Of a stretch of DNA of 64,000 nt, positions 7,878 to 17,001 are shown piece by piece; the first letter of the stretch is position 1, and the number at the start of each line of letters is the position of its first letter. The notes beneath the pieces are model-generated. The model was not told where the DNA came from. It ran no database searches and worked only from the letters and a program-made list of their open reading frames with translations. The translations under genes were made by a program, and so were the position numbers. Origin of the DNA: Kangiella koreensis DSM 16069 (GTDB lineage Bacteria; Pseudomonadota; Gammaproteobacteria; Enterobacterales; Kangiellaceae); assembly GCF_000024085.1 (NCBI RefSeq), contig NC_013166.1:2108001-2172000 (forward strand). The letters run 5' to 3'.

Positions 7878-8843
7878 CTAGTAATAACAGTAACGAATGA
7901 CATGGAAAAATAGTGGTGCGGTAAAGGTCAGGCTGTCCAGGCGATCTAGAATACCGCCGTGTCCTGGAATGAGCTGACCGCAATCCTTGATACCAATATC
8001 ACGCTTGATGGCTGACAAAGACACATCACCAATAAAGCCCGCAATGCCAATACCCAGGCCAACCAACAGACCATGCCACCACAACATTGGGGTTAATATT
8101 TCTGCTAAAGCCATGGCCAATAAGCCGGTGGTCAGGACACCACCAATCAAACCTTCGCGAGTTTTGTTCGGGCTGATGGCCGGAGCGATTTTGTTCTTAC
8201 CGTATAACTTTCCCCAAACGTACTGGCTAACATCATTCAGTTGAGTCAGTAGCACCAGATACAACAGTAATGCTGCGCCAGAGCCTGAGACCATCAGGTT
8301 TTTGACTTCTGCTTCGTTCGGCAACACCACCAGATAAGCCAGGTGACTTAAAGTAAATACTGTCAGCATCAATCCCCAATGGATATTACCGACCGCTCGC
8401 AGATAGTTTTTGGTTTCGCCGGCCAGCACCATACGGAACGGAATAAATAGAAAAGCATAGACCGGAATGAAAATAATGAACATGCCGTACCAACCGATAG
8501 AAATAAAGTAGTACTGCAACGGTATGGTCAGGTAAGCCCAAAACAGTACTCGACGATCGACCAGTCGTGTTGGTGTCATGGAAAAATATTCTTTGAGCGC
8601 GATAAAGCTCAACATGGCGAACATTAGAATCGTCACCATCGGTCCCATGTAAAGTGACAGTGCAAATACACCCATCATGATCCACCAGGAATTGATGCGC
8701 TGCGTAAGTTCCGTGTAATTAGTTTGTGGTTTTGCGCGGCTAAGTAAAAATGACACTAGTGTCGCCACCAATAACAGTAAGAACAAACTACCAAAAACTT
8801 GAGTGACTGGTTGTAAGCTACTTATATCGAAAAACATATCCAT
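7878..8843 (-). CDS. ynbB: Phosphatidate cytidylyltransferase, CdsA/YnbB-like
   Basis: This enzyme makes CDP-diacylglycerol from CTP and phosphatidate in the inner membrane. The 321-residue protein has about eight membrane segments and the full CdsA signature at residues 277-301: SAIKRDIGIKD followed by PGHGGILDR, with Lys, Asp and His-Gly-Gly in place. The neighbour upstream is a YnbA homologue, so this matches the Escherichia coli ynbA-ynbB pair and is named by that context. It could supply CDP-diacylglycerol directly to the YnbA-like enzyme. The start has a GAGG upstream; a second ATG lies two codons later. Confidence 0.85.
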   Translation of the reverse strand: MDMFFDISSLQPVTQVFGSLFLLLLVATLVSFLLSRAKPQTNYTELTQRINSWWIMMGVFALSLYMGPMVTILMFAMLSFIALKEYFSMTPTRLVDRRVLFWAYLTIPLQYYFISIGWYGMFIIFIPVYAFLFIPFRMVLAGETKNYLRAVGNIHWGLMLTVFTLSHLAYLVVLPNEAEVKNLMVSGSGAALLLYLVLLTQLNDVSQYVWGKLYGKNKIAPAISPNKTREGLIGGVLTTGLLAMALAEILTPMLWWHGLLVGLGIGIAGFIGDVSLSAIKRDIGIKDCGQLIPGHGGILDRLDSLTFTAPLFFHVIRYCYY

Positions 8844-8868
8844 ATCCTCTGGTTAAATTTGCTAACGC

Positions 8869-9459
8869 TTACAGCGCAGCACGAATTCGGTTAATCACAG
8901 TCCACACTGACAAAATGATGGCAACAGTCAGAGCAGCATTTAAATAAACAGTTGGCAAAGCAAACAATGGCACCAGCAGGCCAATCAGCCCCAATACCAA
9001 TGCCCGATCACTTTTCCCCATTGGGCCCTGATACTGACGTTCAGCCTCGACCAAGACACCCAGAACACCTGCGAACTCGGTTAGTAACGCAACAAAGGCG
9101 AAAGTCGCTAGTAACCACAAGTTAATGTCAGGAATAATGAGTAAAGGAAGAATTAAGAAGAGATCGGAAATCACGTCACCGATTTCATTAAGGTAAGCGC
9201 CCAGCTTAGACTGCTGGTTATGCTCTCTGGCTAACATGCCATCGATTGCGTTAAGTGCCATACGGGTTAATAAAACAATTGGCAGAGCCAGTAAGGCCAG
9301 TAAGCTGTTACTGATAACAATGGCTGTACCTGTAACAACACTCAGCAGCATTGCAAAGACCGTAACTTCATTAGCGGTAGCGCCTTTGTTGGCTAAACCG
9401 TTAACCAGCGGTCTGAGAAGTTGCTGAAATTTTGGTTTAAGTTGATAAACGCTAATCAT
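8869..9459 (-). CDS. ynbA: CDP-alcohol phosphatidyltransferase family protein, YnbA-like
   Basis: A 196-residue inner-membrane protein whose whole length resembles Escherichia coli YnbA. The CDP-alcohol phosphotransferase motif is present but altered: Asn70, Asp73-Gly74, Ala77-Arg78, Gly87, Asn91 and Asp95, where the usual first and third metal-binding Asp are Asn. The last Asp, the proposed base, is kept. The same substitutions occur in YnbA as I remember it, so they look like a subfamily trait and not decay. The alcohol acceptor and product are unknown. It is the first gene of the lipid operon, and divergent to an XRE regulator. Confidence 0.8.
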   Translation of the reverse strand: MISVYQLKPKFQQLLRPLVNGLANKGATANEVTVFAMLLSVVTGTAIVISNSLLALLALPIVLLTRMALNAIDGMLAREHNQQSKLGAYLNEIGDVISDLFLILPLLIIPDINLWLLATFAFVALLTEFAGVLGVLVEAERQYQGPMGKSDRALVLGLIGLLVPLFALPTVYLNAALTVAIILSVWTVINRIRAAL

Positions 9460-9577
9460 TGTATTTCCTTGTGAATCGTTGTTTTGATGAGGCTAAGTTG
9501 TCACAGGAGCTACCTTTAATCTACTTTTAATGCTAAAGTCGTGCAAAAGTGGCTTTTTGGTATACAAATAATAGACT

Positions 9578-10321
9578 ATGAGCAATCAAACGCTGGAGAT
9601 TCTAGAGGCTCTGAAACAAGAGCTTAGAAAAGAAGGGATTACCTATAAGGCCCTGAGCGAGGCTTTAGACATGAGTGAAGCCAATATCAAGCGCATGTTT
9701 TCACAGCACAAAATTAGCCTCGACCGCCTGGAAAAAATTTGTGATCTACTGCATCTGGATATTCTGCAGTTAGCTCAATCCGCTCATCAACAACGCAAGC
9801 AAATCTCACAACTGACCCTAGAACAGGAAAACCAGCTGATTAGCGATCAACGACTTTTACTGGTCGCACAATTATGTCTGTCGGATTGGAAATTCGATGA
9901 GATGTTAGAGCGCTATAGCTTTACTGAGCCTCAGCTGATCAAATATCTGGTGCAACTGGATAAGATTGCTTTTATAGAATTGTTACCTGGCAATAGAATA
10001 CGCAAACGCGTCAGTCCGCACTTTAAATGGCACCCCAAAGGGCCGGTTCAGAATTTCTTTGCGGAGCATATCCAGAATGAATTCTTTCGCTCCAGCTTTA
10101 CTGAAAAGAATGAAAAGGTGTTGTTTATTTCGGGCATGTTAAGCGACAAATCCAATCACAAGATTCAGGAACTGATCGATGAACTGGGCACTGCCTATCG
10201 CCAGCAATTGCGTGAAGACAAGAATGTTGCGCTGGCAGAGAAAAAAGGAACCAGCCTGGTGGTTGGTTTAAGGAACTGGGAATTGTCAGTGTTTAATGAA
10301 TTAAGAAGAAAGCCGCTTTAG
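9578..10321 (+). CDS. XRE-family helix-turn-helix regulator
   Basis: A 247-residue protein with a Cro/CI-type helix-turn-helix at about residues 11-66 (YKALSEALDMSEANIKRMF). It continues into an alpha-rich C-terminal region of about 180 residues without a motif I recognise, possibly a ligand or oligomerisation domain. It starts 118 bases from the divergent ynbA-like gene and may control that lipid operon, though no operator was identified. An alternative is that it controls only itself. Confidence 0.75.
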   Translation: MSNQTLEILEALKQELRKEGITYKALSEALDMSEANIKRMFSQHKISLDRLEKICDLLHLDILQLAQSAHQQRKQISQLTLEQENQLISDQRLLLVAQLCLSDWKFDEMLERYSFTEPQLIKYLVQLDKIAFIELLPGNRIRKRVSPHFKWHPKGPVQNFFAEHIQNEFFRSSFTEKNEKVLFISGMLSDKSNHKIQELIDELGTAYRQQLREDKNVALAEKKGTSLVVGLRNWELSVFNELRRKPL

Positions 10322-10350
10322 CGACTTTCTTCTTTTATGTTAGCTTTAGA

Positions 10351-11748
10351 TTACTTCCGACGCCAACTGGTACCGCCCGCTGCGTCTTCAAGCTCAATGT
10401 TCATAGCATGCAGCTTATCGCGGATCTCATCTGCCAGATCCCAGTTTTTATCGGCACGCGCCTGCAGACGTTGTTGAATCAAACTATCAATGTCCTCATC
10501 GGACACGTCGCTGTCGCCCGCACCGGACTTGAGGAAGCTCTCAGGATCCTGTTGCAATAGACTCAAAACGCCTGCCAGCTCTTTTATCTTAACCGCAATG
10601 GTTGCTGCTGTAGCCATATCGGTGGCTTTCAGGCGGTTAACCTCTTTTGCCAAATCAAACAATACGGGCATGGCTTCAGGCACATTGAAGTCGTCATCCA
10701 TGGCTTCCGTGAAGCGCAACTGGGCCTGTTCTAGAATACCCAGCTTGTCATCAGTTGCCCGATTAAAATCCACACCTCTAAGTGAAGTGTACAAACGCTC
10801 GAGGCTGGCATCAGCTGATTCCAGATTAGCTTGCGTGTAACTGAGCTGACTACGGTAATGTCCGCTCATCAGGAAGTAACGTACGGACTCAGGGCGGTAC
10901 TGTTTTAATACGTCGCGAATGGTGAAGAAATTGCCTAGGGACTTGGACATCTTTTCTTTATCCACCTGCACCATTCCAGTATGAATCCAGACTCGGGCGA
11001 AGGTGCAATCGTTAGCACATTCCGATTGAGCAATTTCATTTTCATGGTGTGGAAACTGTAAGTCAGAACCACCACCATGAATATCAAAAGTATCACCCAG
11101 GCATTTTTTACTCATGGCTGAACATTCAATATGCCAGCCGGGACGACCTTTACCCCATGGGGAATCCCAAGAAGGTTCACCCGGCTTAGAAGATTTCCAT
11201 AGGGCAAAATCCATCGGGTCTTTTTTGATGTCATTTACATCGACACGCTCACCAGCATTAAGCTGAGTCAGATCCTGCTTACTGAGTTTGCCGTAGTCTT
11301 TAAAGGCTGGCACGTGAAAATACACATCGCCATTATCAGTTGCATAAGCTGCACCCTTCTCGATCAGGGTTTGCGTCATTTGGATAATTTCATCCATGGT
11401 CTGGGTTGCGCGCGGCTCGATATCTGGGCGCTGCAGACCAATCGCGTCAAAATCTTGATACATTTCCTGAATGAAGCGCTCAGTAAGTTCGCTAAAGTCT
11501 TCACCATTCTCATTAGCACGATTGATGATCTTGTCATCGATATCGGTGATATTACGCACATAGGTGACGTCATAACCGCTAAACTTTAGAAAACGGTTAA
11601 TCACATCAAATGCCGCATAGGTTCGAGCATGACCAATATGGCACAGATCATAAGTTGTCACACCGCACACATACATGGAAACCTTGCCTTCTTCCATGGG
11701 CTTGAAAGGTTCTTTCTGACGGGTCAAATTATTGTAGATCTGTAACAT
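10351..11748 (-). CDS. cysS: Cysteinyl-tRNA synthetase
   Basis: Class I aminoacyl-tRNA synthetase charging tRNA-Cys. The 465-residue length is normal. It has the HIGH motif at residues 37-40, the KMSKS motif ([10 protein letters not shown]), and zinc ligands Cys28 (YVCGVTTYD), the Cys of HIECSAMS, and His/Glu in [12 protein letters not shown]. The C-terminal anticodon-binding region is intact. It runs divergent from ppiB with 167 bases between, matching the cysS/ppiB/lpxH neighbourhood of Pseudomonas except that glnS is absent here. Confidence 0.97.
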   Translation of the reverse strand: MLQIYNNLTRQKEPFKPMEEGKVSMYVCGVTTYDLCHIGHARTYAAFDVINRFLKFSGYDVTYVRNITDIDDKIINRANENGEDFSELTERFIQEMYQDFDAIGLQRPDIEPRATQTMDEIIQMTQTLIEKGAAYATDNGDVYFHVPAFKDYGKLSKQDLTQLNAGERVDVNDIKKDPMDFALWKSSKPGEPSWDSPWGKGRPGWHIECSAMSKKCLGDTFDIHGGGSDLQFPHHENEIAQSECANDCTFARVWIHTGMVQVDKEKMSKSLGNFFTIRDVLKQYRPESVRYFLMSGHYRSQLSYTQANLESADASLERLYTSLRGVDFNRATDDKLGILEQAQLRFTEAMDDDFNVPEAMPVLFDLAKEVNRLKATDMATAATIAVKIKELAGVLSLLQQDPESFLKSGAGDSDVSDEDIDSLIQQRLQARADKNWDLADEIRDKLHAMNIELEDAAGGTSWRRK

Positions 11749-11915
11749 AAGTATCTTTTCTCGGTTTTGAATTTAGCTTTTAGCGATAAAAAACATTATC
11801 ATATGCGCAAACTTAGAAGCCCGATATTGTAACCATCATCAGGCCTACAGGCTAGCTCAATGCGAAATATGGGCCCGGTGATAGTTTAAAAACAGGCAAA
11901 AATTAGGATTAAATC

Positions 11916-12431
11916 ATGAGCAATGCACATCCAAAAGTCACTTTAACCACCAATCATGGTGATATCGTTATCGAGCTTAATGCTCGCAAAGCCCCTAAAA
12001 CCGTGCAAAACTTCATCAATTACGCGGAAAAAGGTCAGTATGACGGCACTATATTCCATCGAGTTATTTCTAACTTTATGGTTCAAGGTGGTGGCTTTTC
12101 TACCGATATGGAGCAGCTTCCTACCGATAGTCCGATTGAGAACGAAGCCAACAATGGGCTGACCAATGCCCGCGGCACGGTCGCCATGGCTCGAACCATG
12201 GATCCCCATTCAGCCACCTGCCAATTCTTCATCAATGTAAAAGATAACGACTTCCTGAACTTCTCTCAGGAATCCATGCAAGGCTGGGGCTACTGTGTGT
12301 TTGGTAAAGTGGTCGAAGGCATGGACGTGGTAGACGCCATCAAAGAAGTTGAAACGGGCAGCTATAGCGTCCACCAGGATGTTCCTGTAGAGCCAGTCAT
12401 CATTGAAAAAGCAGTTATTGACCAGGAATAA
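11916..12431 (+). CDS. ppiB: Cytoplasmic peptidyl-prolyl isomerase (cyclophilin)
   Basis: A 171-residue cyclophilin without a signal peptide, so cytoplasmic. The active-site segments [13 protein letters not shown] and [21 protein letters not shown] (partly quoted) carry the catalytic Arg, Phe, Met and Gln residues. It accelerates proline isomerisation during folding. It is upstream of lpxH, 91 bases apart, and the two are probably co-transcribed. Confidence 0.95.
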   Translation: MSNAHPKVTLTTNHGDIVIELNARKAPKTVQNFINYAEKGQYDGTIFHRVISNFMVQGGGFSTDMEQLPTDSPIENEANNGLTNARGTVAMARTMDPHSATCQFFINVKDNDFLNFSQESMQGWGYCVFGKVVEGMDVVDAIKEVETGSYSVHQDVPVEPVIIEKAVIDQE

Positions 12432-12522
12432 GATCCCAAGTTAGTCAAATAAGCTGTATTGGCACCAAGCTGATACAGCTTTTTCATTCAACCTAATTCA
12501 ACATCCAATAAAAGATAATTCT

Positions 12523-13239
12523 ATGATTCATATCATTTCCGATTTACACCTTTGCGAAGAACGCCCTGATCTGACCGCCCTTTTCACTCAATACATGAAT
12601 GATATAGCTCCCAAGTCGGATGCTCTGTATGTGCTGGGGGATTTATTTGAAAGCTGGATTGGTGACGATGATGATTCGGAATTTGTTAAAAGTATCATAG
12701 CCAAGTTTAAAGCCTATTCGGACTCAGGCAAGCCACTGTATTTTCAGCACGGCAATCGCGATTTTTTATTGGGCGATGAATTTGCCAAAGCCACTGGCGG
12801 TGTCATAGTCAGAGAAGTTCATCCAGTAACGATTGGGGACAAAGAAGCCATCCTGATGCATGGCGATAGCCTATGCTGGGACGATAAAGAATATATGCAG
12901 TTTCGCCAGATGGTTCGCTCACAAGAGTGGCAACAGCAATTATTATCACAACCTTTAGCCGTGCGCCGAGGAATTGCAGCCGACTTGCGCCAGAAAAGCC
13001 GTGAAGCTCAGGCCAACAAAGCCAGCGCCATCACAGATGTGCATCCTGATGCAGTTAAAGAAGTTCTGCAAAAGCATAATGCAGATATCCTGATTCATGG
13101 CCACACTCACCGCCCTGATTTTCACGACATTGAAGTCGATGGCAACCATTGCCAACGCATCGTACTGAGCGACTGGGGCGATAAAGGTCACTACCTCACC
13201 ATTGCAGGTGACGAGATCGACAGTCATTATTTTGAGTAA
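12523..13239 (+). CDS. lpxH: UDP-2,3-diacylglucosamine diphosphatase
   Basis: LpxH hydrolyses UDP-2,3-diacylglucosamine to lipid X in lipid A synthesis at the inner membrane face. The 238-residue product has the metallophosphatase ligands Asp7 and His9 (SDLHL), Asp40 (LGDLFE), GNRD, the MHGDSLCWDD region and the C-terminal HGHTHRP. Length fits the family. Presence implies a lipopolysaccharide-bearing outer membrane. Confidence 0.96.
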   Translation: MIHIISDLHLCEERPDLTALFTQYMNDIAPKSDALYVLGDLFESWIGDDDDSEFVKSIIAKFKAYSDSGKPLYFQHGNRDFLLGDEFAKATGGVIVREVHPVTIGDKEAILMHGDSLCWDDKEYMQFRQMVRSQEWQQQLLSQPLAVRRGIAADLRQKSREAQANKASAITDVHPDAVKEVLQKHNADILIHGHTHRPDFHDIEVDGNHCQRIVLSDWGDKGHYLTIAGDEIDSHYFE

Positions 13240-13245
13240 AGCCTT

Positions 13246-13812
13246 TTAACAAAAAGGATTCTTTAAGAAAGCTTCTTCTGCTGGAGTGCTTTTTATACCC
13301 AACGCCTGATTTCGGCCAGGGAATCTTCCAAAGCGTATAATCTGGTCGCGATGACACAAAGCAAATTTAAGTGTGTTGGGATCACCTAGTTTAATAAACA
13401 GCTCAATACTTTTTTCCTGAAGCTTAAGATCTTCGGCATGCATAAAAGGCATGTAGAAGAATTTCCGCTCAACCGTCAATAAGCCTTGACCAAAATCATT
13501 CTTTAAAGCAGCTTCGGCATACTGCTGAGCCTGCAAGTCAGTGGCAAAAGCCTGCCCCTGATTACGGTAAATATTGCGCGAAAATTGATCAAGAATAATA
13601 ATTAAAGCTAAAGCTCCTTTTTGGGTTTGCATCAGGTCATCCAGTTTGCCCTCTGCGGCAAGCTGATGAGCTTCACCAAATTGATCGCGAACCTCTTGGT
13701 CGAATTCTGGATCGGATTGAAACCAGATGGCGCGGTCAGCGCCTAACTCAGCAGAGTCAGGCGCGCCGAACCAGAAGTCCAACACATGGCGTGTTAAATC
13801 ATCTAAGTTCAT
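13246..13812 (-). CDS. DUF924 family protein
   Basis: A 188-residue protein that matches the DUF924 family from its opening VLDFWFG through LDQFSRNIYR and ERKFFYMPFMHAED to the C-terminal GRFPGRNQALG. The fold is predicted all-helical and TPR-like, and the cellular role is unknown. It converges with lpxH, only six bases apart, and lies 19 bases downstream of the single-haem protein gene on the same strand, so the two may share a transcript. Confidence 0.85.
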   Translation of the reverse strand: MNLDDLTRHVLDFWFGAPDSAELGADRAIWFQSDPEFDQEVRDQFGEAHQLAAEGKLDDLMQTQKGALALIIILDQFSRNIYRNQGQAFATDLQAQQYAEAALKNDFGQGLLTVERKFFYMPFMHAEDLKLQEKSIELFIKLGDPNTLKFALCHRDQIIRFGRFPGRNQALGIKSTPAEEAFLKNPFC

Positions 13813-13831
13813 AGTGATACAATTTCCTTTA

Positions 13832-15358
13832 CTACTTTCTTTTTAAGGATGGTTTAGTAGCATTTTCTGCTTCAATCGCTTTAAGCGCTGCCTGCCACAT
13901 TGGAATGGCTTTAAATGAAGTAACCATATCATAATCCAGGCCAATGCTGTCTTGGTCAGAATCCATGGCTTCAGTACCTGAACGGCTTTGGAACCACTTC
14001 ATCCATCCTGTTGAGCCCGGGTCGTTGAGTACCAATGCTTGCTTGGTACTTGAACCAGGGGCATTAGTCACTTGAGGCGGATAGGTGGTAGACGGCAACA
14101 AGAATGACTTTTGTGGATACTGAGCACTACTATGGCAGCCTAAGCAACCAGCTGATGCTAAACCTTTTGGATAGTAATGGCTACCAGCCCAGGCAGGCGT
14201 CACTACAGCTCCGTCGTTCGGACCAGACAGGCGTCCATCCCAGCCCAACGTTGCCGTTGCATAGACGGGGGCCTGAGGATTAACCGAATTCTGCTTGAGA
14301 TTGGTATTTACCGTAACTGGTGGCGTTAGTGCGGTGCTTGCGGTATTGATGATATCCGGATCACCACCCCAGGTAGCGCCCAGTGGAATCATTTTATCCC
14401 ACACGTCTTTACCCGGTGCATTTTTGTCATAGATCAAAGTGGAGAATACCCAGCCCGTTTCCGGAGCTGCCACGCTGTCTTTGACAATGATGTCAAACTG
14501 CATCAAGTAGACATTGGTCAATGTCGGATCCGCTGTCGACCCATCAGATCCATTGTTTGGACATTTCGACACGCTTGGACTATTGCCTGAACCGTTACTT
14601 TCATTCAGAGTCGAATAAATCGGCCATGACAAGGTGCCATCCATCGGTGCCCAGTCAGCCCCACAAGGAGTAACAAAAGCAAACTTCACGATGACACTGC
14701 CTTCGGCATATTGTGCTGCAGGATTAGTCAGGTTTGGATTATAAGCCTGATCTTCAGTAGTGCCCCAGATATTACCCAGAGTCACCGCTGCGGTTTCATC
14801 GTATAGGGTTAACACGTAAGTAGTTAAATCGAGAGTTTGTTCAGGCATGGTACCGGCAGGGAAACCTGAGCCGACGTAAAACCCATGAATAGGCTCACGC
14901 TCGGTTCCCAACCAGATGGATTGCCACCAAGGTTCACTTTGTGGCTCCCACTTATCATAGCTGTAGAGAAGTTTTCGCATGTCATCAGAAACATACGTTT
15001 TCAAAGCTTCAACATAGGCCATTGAGTTCTGAGTCGTAATCAGGCCGTTATTAGTTACCTTCTTCCAGGGAAAGCTTTGTCCTGAAGGAACTTGAGATGG
15101 ATAGTCATGACGCAGTTGAAACAGCGGTCCTGAATAGACATCTTGTGGAGGATTGGGTAATGCTGAGTTAAGAAAAGGGTGAATCGGTGAATTGGCGTAA
15201 TTTAAGTTCTGAGCGGTAGAAGTCAGAAATGGTACTTTGCCGTGCAATTCATCATCGTGTTGAGGCTGTTGTGGCTCGGAGGCGTGCGCGGATGATACTA
15301 ATGATCCAGCAACTATGATCCCTCCTAACCATGAACTTAACTTTGGAAAGTTGTTCAT
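13832..15358 (-). CDS. Exported protein with a single c-type haem motif
   Basis: A 508-residue protein with a cleavable signal peptide (likely cut after AHA, residue 26) and one haem-binding motif CLGCH at residues 405-409. The motif sits in a small C-terminal domain after a long region rich in beta-strand, Gly, Pro and Trp. The distal Met ligand cannot be assigned. No close family is recognised. It may be a periplasmic electron carrier or an enzyme with a fused cytochrome c domain. The start has a strong AAGGAGAT. A 194-base gap upstream and no redox partner next door leave its pathway open. Confidence 0.65.
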   Translation of the reverse strand: MNNFPKLSSWLGGIIVAGSLVSSAHASEPQQPQHDDELHGKVPFLTSTAQNLNYANSPIHPFLNSALPNPPQDVYSGPLFQLRHDYPSQVPSGQSFPWKKVTNNGLITTQNSMAYVEALKTYVSDDMRKLLYSYDKWEPQSEPWWQSIWLGTEREPIHGFYVGSGFPAGTMPEQTLDLTTYVLTLYDETAAVTLGNIWGTTEDQAYNPNLTNPAAQYAEGSVIVKFAFVTPCGADWAPMDGTLSWPIYSTLNESNGSGNSPSVSKCPNNGSDGSTADPTLTNVYLMQFDIIVKDSVAAPETGWVFSTLIYDKNAPGKDVWDKMIPLGATWGGDPDIINTASTALTPPVTVNTNLKQNSVNPQAPVYATATLGWDGRLSGPNDGAVVTPAWAGSHYYPKGLASAGCLGCHSSAQYPQKSFLLPSTTYPPQVTNAPGSSTKQALVLNDPGSTGWMKWFQSRSGTEAMDSDQDSIGLDYDMVTSFKAIPMWQAALKAIEAENATKPSLKRK

Positions 15359-15552
15359 TGTTAGATCTCCTTGGTGCTATATGGTTAAGTTTTAAATTAC
15401 CACCAAGGAGGCCTTTGAAATTATGGTTTGAATAAGTTATCCATCCTTGGCTAACTTTAATCCTATATCAATCGATAACCAATTGATACTAAAAGATTAT
15501 TTGGTCTTACCAGCACATTATATCAGGTCAAATTTGCATTAATTGTATAGCC

Positions 15553-16275
15553 TTATAATAGCCAGCTTATATCACTATCCGCTTTAATGGTTTTGATGCC
15601 TTCGCCATCACGGAAAATCAGACCATCTTTCTGGCCACGCAAGAATAACTTATCACCCTGACGTTCTAGTGCCGTACCTTCTTTAATTCCCACCACATAC
15701 CGGTGCGGGTTAGCGCGAGTGTATTCATAGATACGTTCCGCACGAGTTTCGCCATTATGATTAGGTGGCTGATAATCGGTGTAATGTGGATTGATCTGGA
15801 AAGGAACTAAAGACAAGGCATTGAAACTGCGCGGCTGTACGATAGGCATGTCATTGGTAGTACAGATAGTCAGCCCCGCCATATTGGAGCCTGCGCTCCA
15901 GCCCATATAAGGCGTTCCTGCATTTACTTTTGTTCTAATCGCATCCACCAATTCATTGTCATAAAGCTGTTTTAATAGGTAGAAAGTGTTACCGCCACCG
16001 ATGGCAATTGATTGAGCATCTTCGATAGCTTTAACCGGATCATCAAACTGATGAATCGAAACCACTTTACGGTTTATGCTTTTTAACGCTTCAGCTACTT
16101 TGGCTTCATAAGCATCGTAACCCATGGCAAAACCCGCATAAGGTATAAAAAGTATTTCTTTCACTGACGAGGGTAAAAACGAACTCATCATGGGTAATGC
16201 ATGTTCAAGATACTCGGTCTGCCCTTCTCTTGAAGCGCTGAGTAATAATAATTTCTGTTGTGATGTGTGTGACAT
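15553..16275 (-). CDS. pepE: Peptidase E (alpha-aspartyl dipeptidase)
   Basis: Cytoplasmic serine peptidase of family S51 that cleaves N-terminal aspartyl dipeptides. The 240-residue product has the nucleophile in GWSAGSNMAG, the GGGNTFYLL segment and the conserved NPHYTDY region with the catalytic His. The start at 16275 was chosen because GGAG lies nine bases before the ATG; six extra residues are possible upstream. It is 33 bases downstream of miaE on the same strand. Confidence 0.92.
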   Translation of the reverse strand: MSHTSQQKLLLLSASREGQTEYLEHALPMMSSFLPSSVKEILFIPYAGFAMGYDAYEAKVAEALKSINRKVVSIHQFDDPVKAIEDAQSIAIGGGNTFYLLKQLYDNELVDAIRTKVNAGTPYMGWSAGSNMAGLTICTTNDMPIVQPRSFNALSLVPFQINPHYTDYQPPNHNGETRAERIYEYTRANPHRYVVGIKEGTALERQGDKLFLRGQKDGLIFRDGEGIKTIKADSDISWLL

Positions 16276-16308
16276 AAAGGGTCTCTCCATCAAGTCATTA
16301 AGATAAGT

Positions 16309-16926
16309 TTACGCAGGTACGCCGGAATGAAAACGAAACTGTTTGTCGGGACTTTCTATAAGTTCTTGTTCTTTTTCAAGAAAGAACTGAACACGCTCAT
16401 CAATAGGATCTTTGGCATAACTTTGCGCCAACTCAAGATAGTCTGCAAAATGGCGTGATTCGGATTTCAATAAAAAACGATAGTATTTTGAGAGCTCAGG
16501 TTCGCTATCTTTAAAATAAGGAGCCAAGGCGTGAAAGCGCTCACAGGAGCGTGCCTCGATAATGGCTCCAATAATCAGACCATCTATTAAACGTTGAGGC
16601 TCATCTTTACTGGCATGCTTGTGCAGGCCAGCTGCATAACGCGAAGGCTTAATAGCACGATAACGAATATTGCGCTGTTCCATAAACTCCAGCACCTGCT
16701 CAAAGTGCAGCACTTCTTCGCGAGTCAGTTGCGACAGTTTTTTTAGCAGGTCAATGCGATCAGGATAACGAAACATCAACTTAACCGCTGTGGCAGCAGC
16801 CTTTTTTTCGCAATGAGCATGGTCAATCAACAAGGTTTCTATTTCCTGAGTTGCCCGCTCCAACCACAAGGAGGGAGTTTTACAAAGAAGAAAATCGTGG
16901 ATTGGCGTAATGTCAGCCATGATCAT
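16309..16926 (-). CDS. miaE: tRNA-(ms2io6A37) hydroxylase
   Basis: MiaE is a non-haem diiron mono-oxygenase that hydroxylates the isopentenyl group of ms2i6A37 in tRNA, using oxygen. The 205-residue protein is a four-helix bundle with ferritin-like iron ligands in REEVLHFEQV, EARSCERFHAL and SESRHFADY. Length is typical. A second ATG two codons in is an equally possible start. Presence implies an aerobic organism with the miaA/miaB pathway elsewhere. Confidence 0.92.
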   Translation of the reverse strand: MIMADITPIHDFLLCKTPSLWLERATQEIETLLIDHAHCEKKAAATAVKLMFRYPDRIDLLKKLSQLTREEVLHFEQVLEFMEQRNIRYRAIKPSRYAAGLHKHASKDEPQRLIDGLIIGAIIEARSCERFHALAPYFKDSEPELSKYYRFLLKSESRHFADYLELAQSYAKDPIDERVQFFLEKEQELIESPDKQFRFHSGVPA

Positions 16927-17001
16927 GTTCGTCGGTAGCCAAATGTGGCCGCATTATACCCACTTACCCTGTGCTTGTCAGTCAGCAGCCCTTGTACCAA
17001 C

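Noticed and set aside
7858..7983. 42-residue extension of the PlsC-like protein
   Set aside because: It overlaps the end of the CdsA-like gene and is rich in Arg/Ser; the ATG at 7857 follows AAGGAG.
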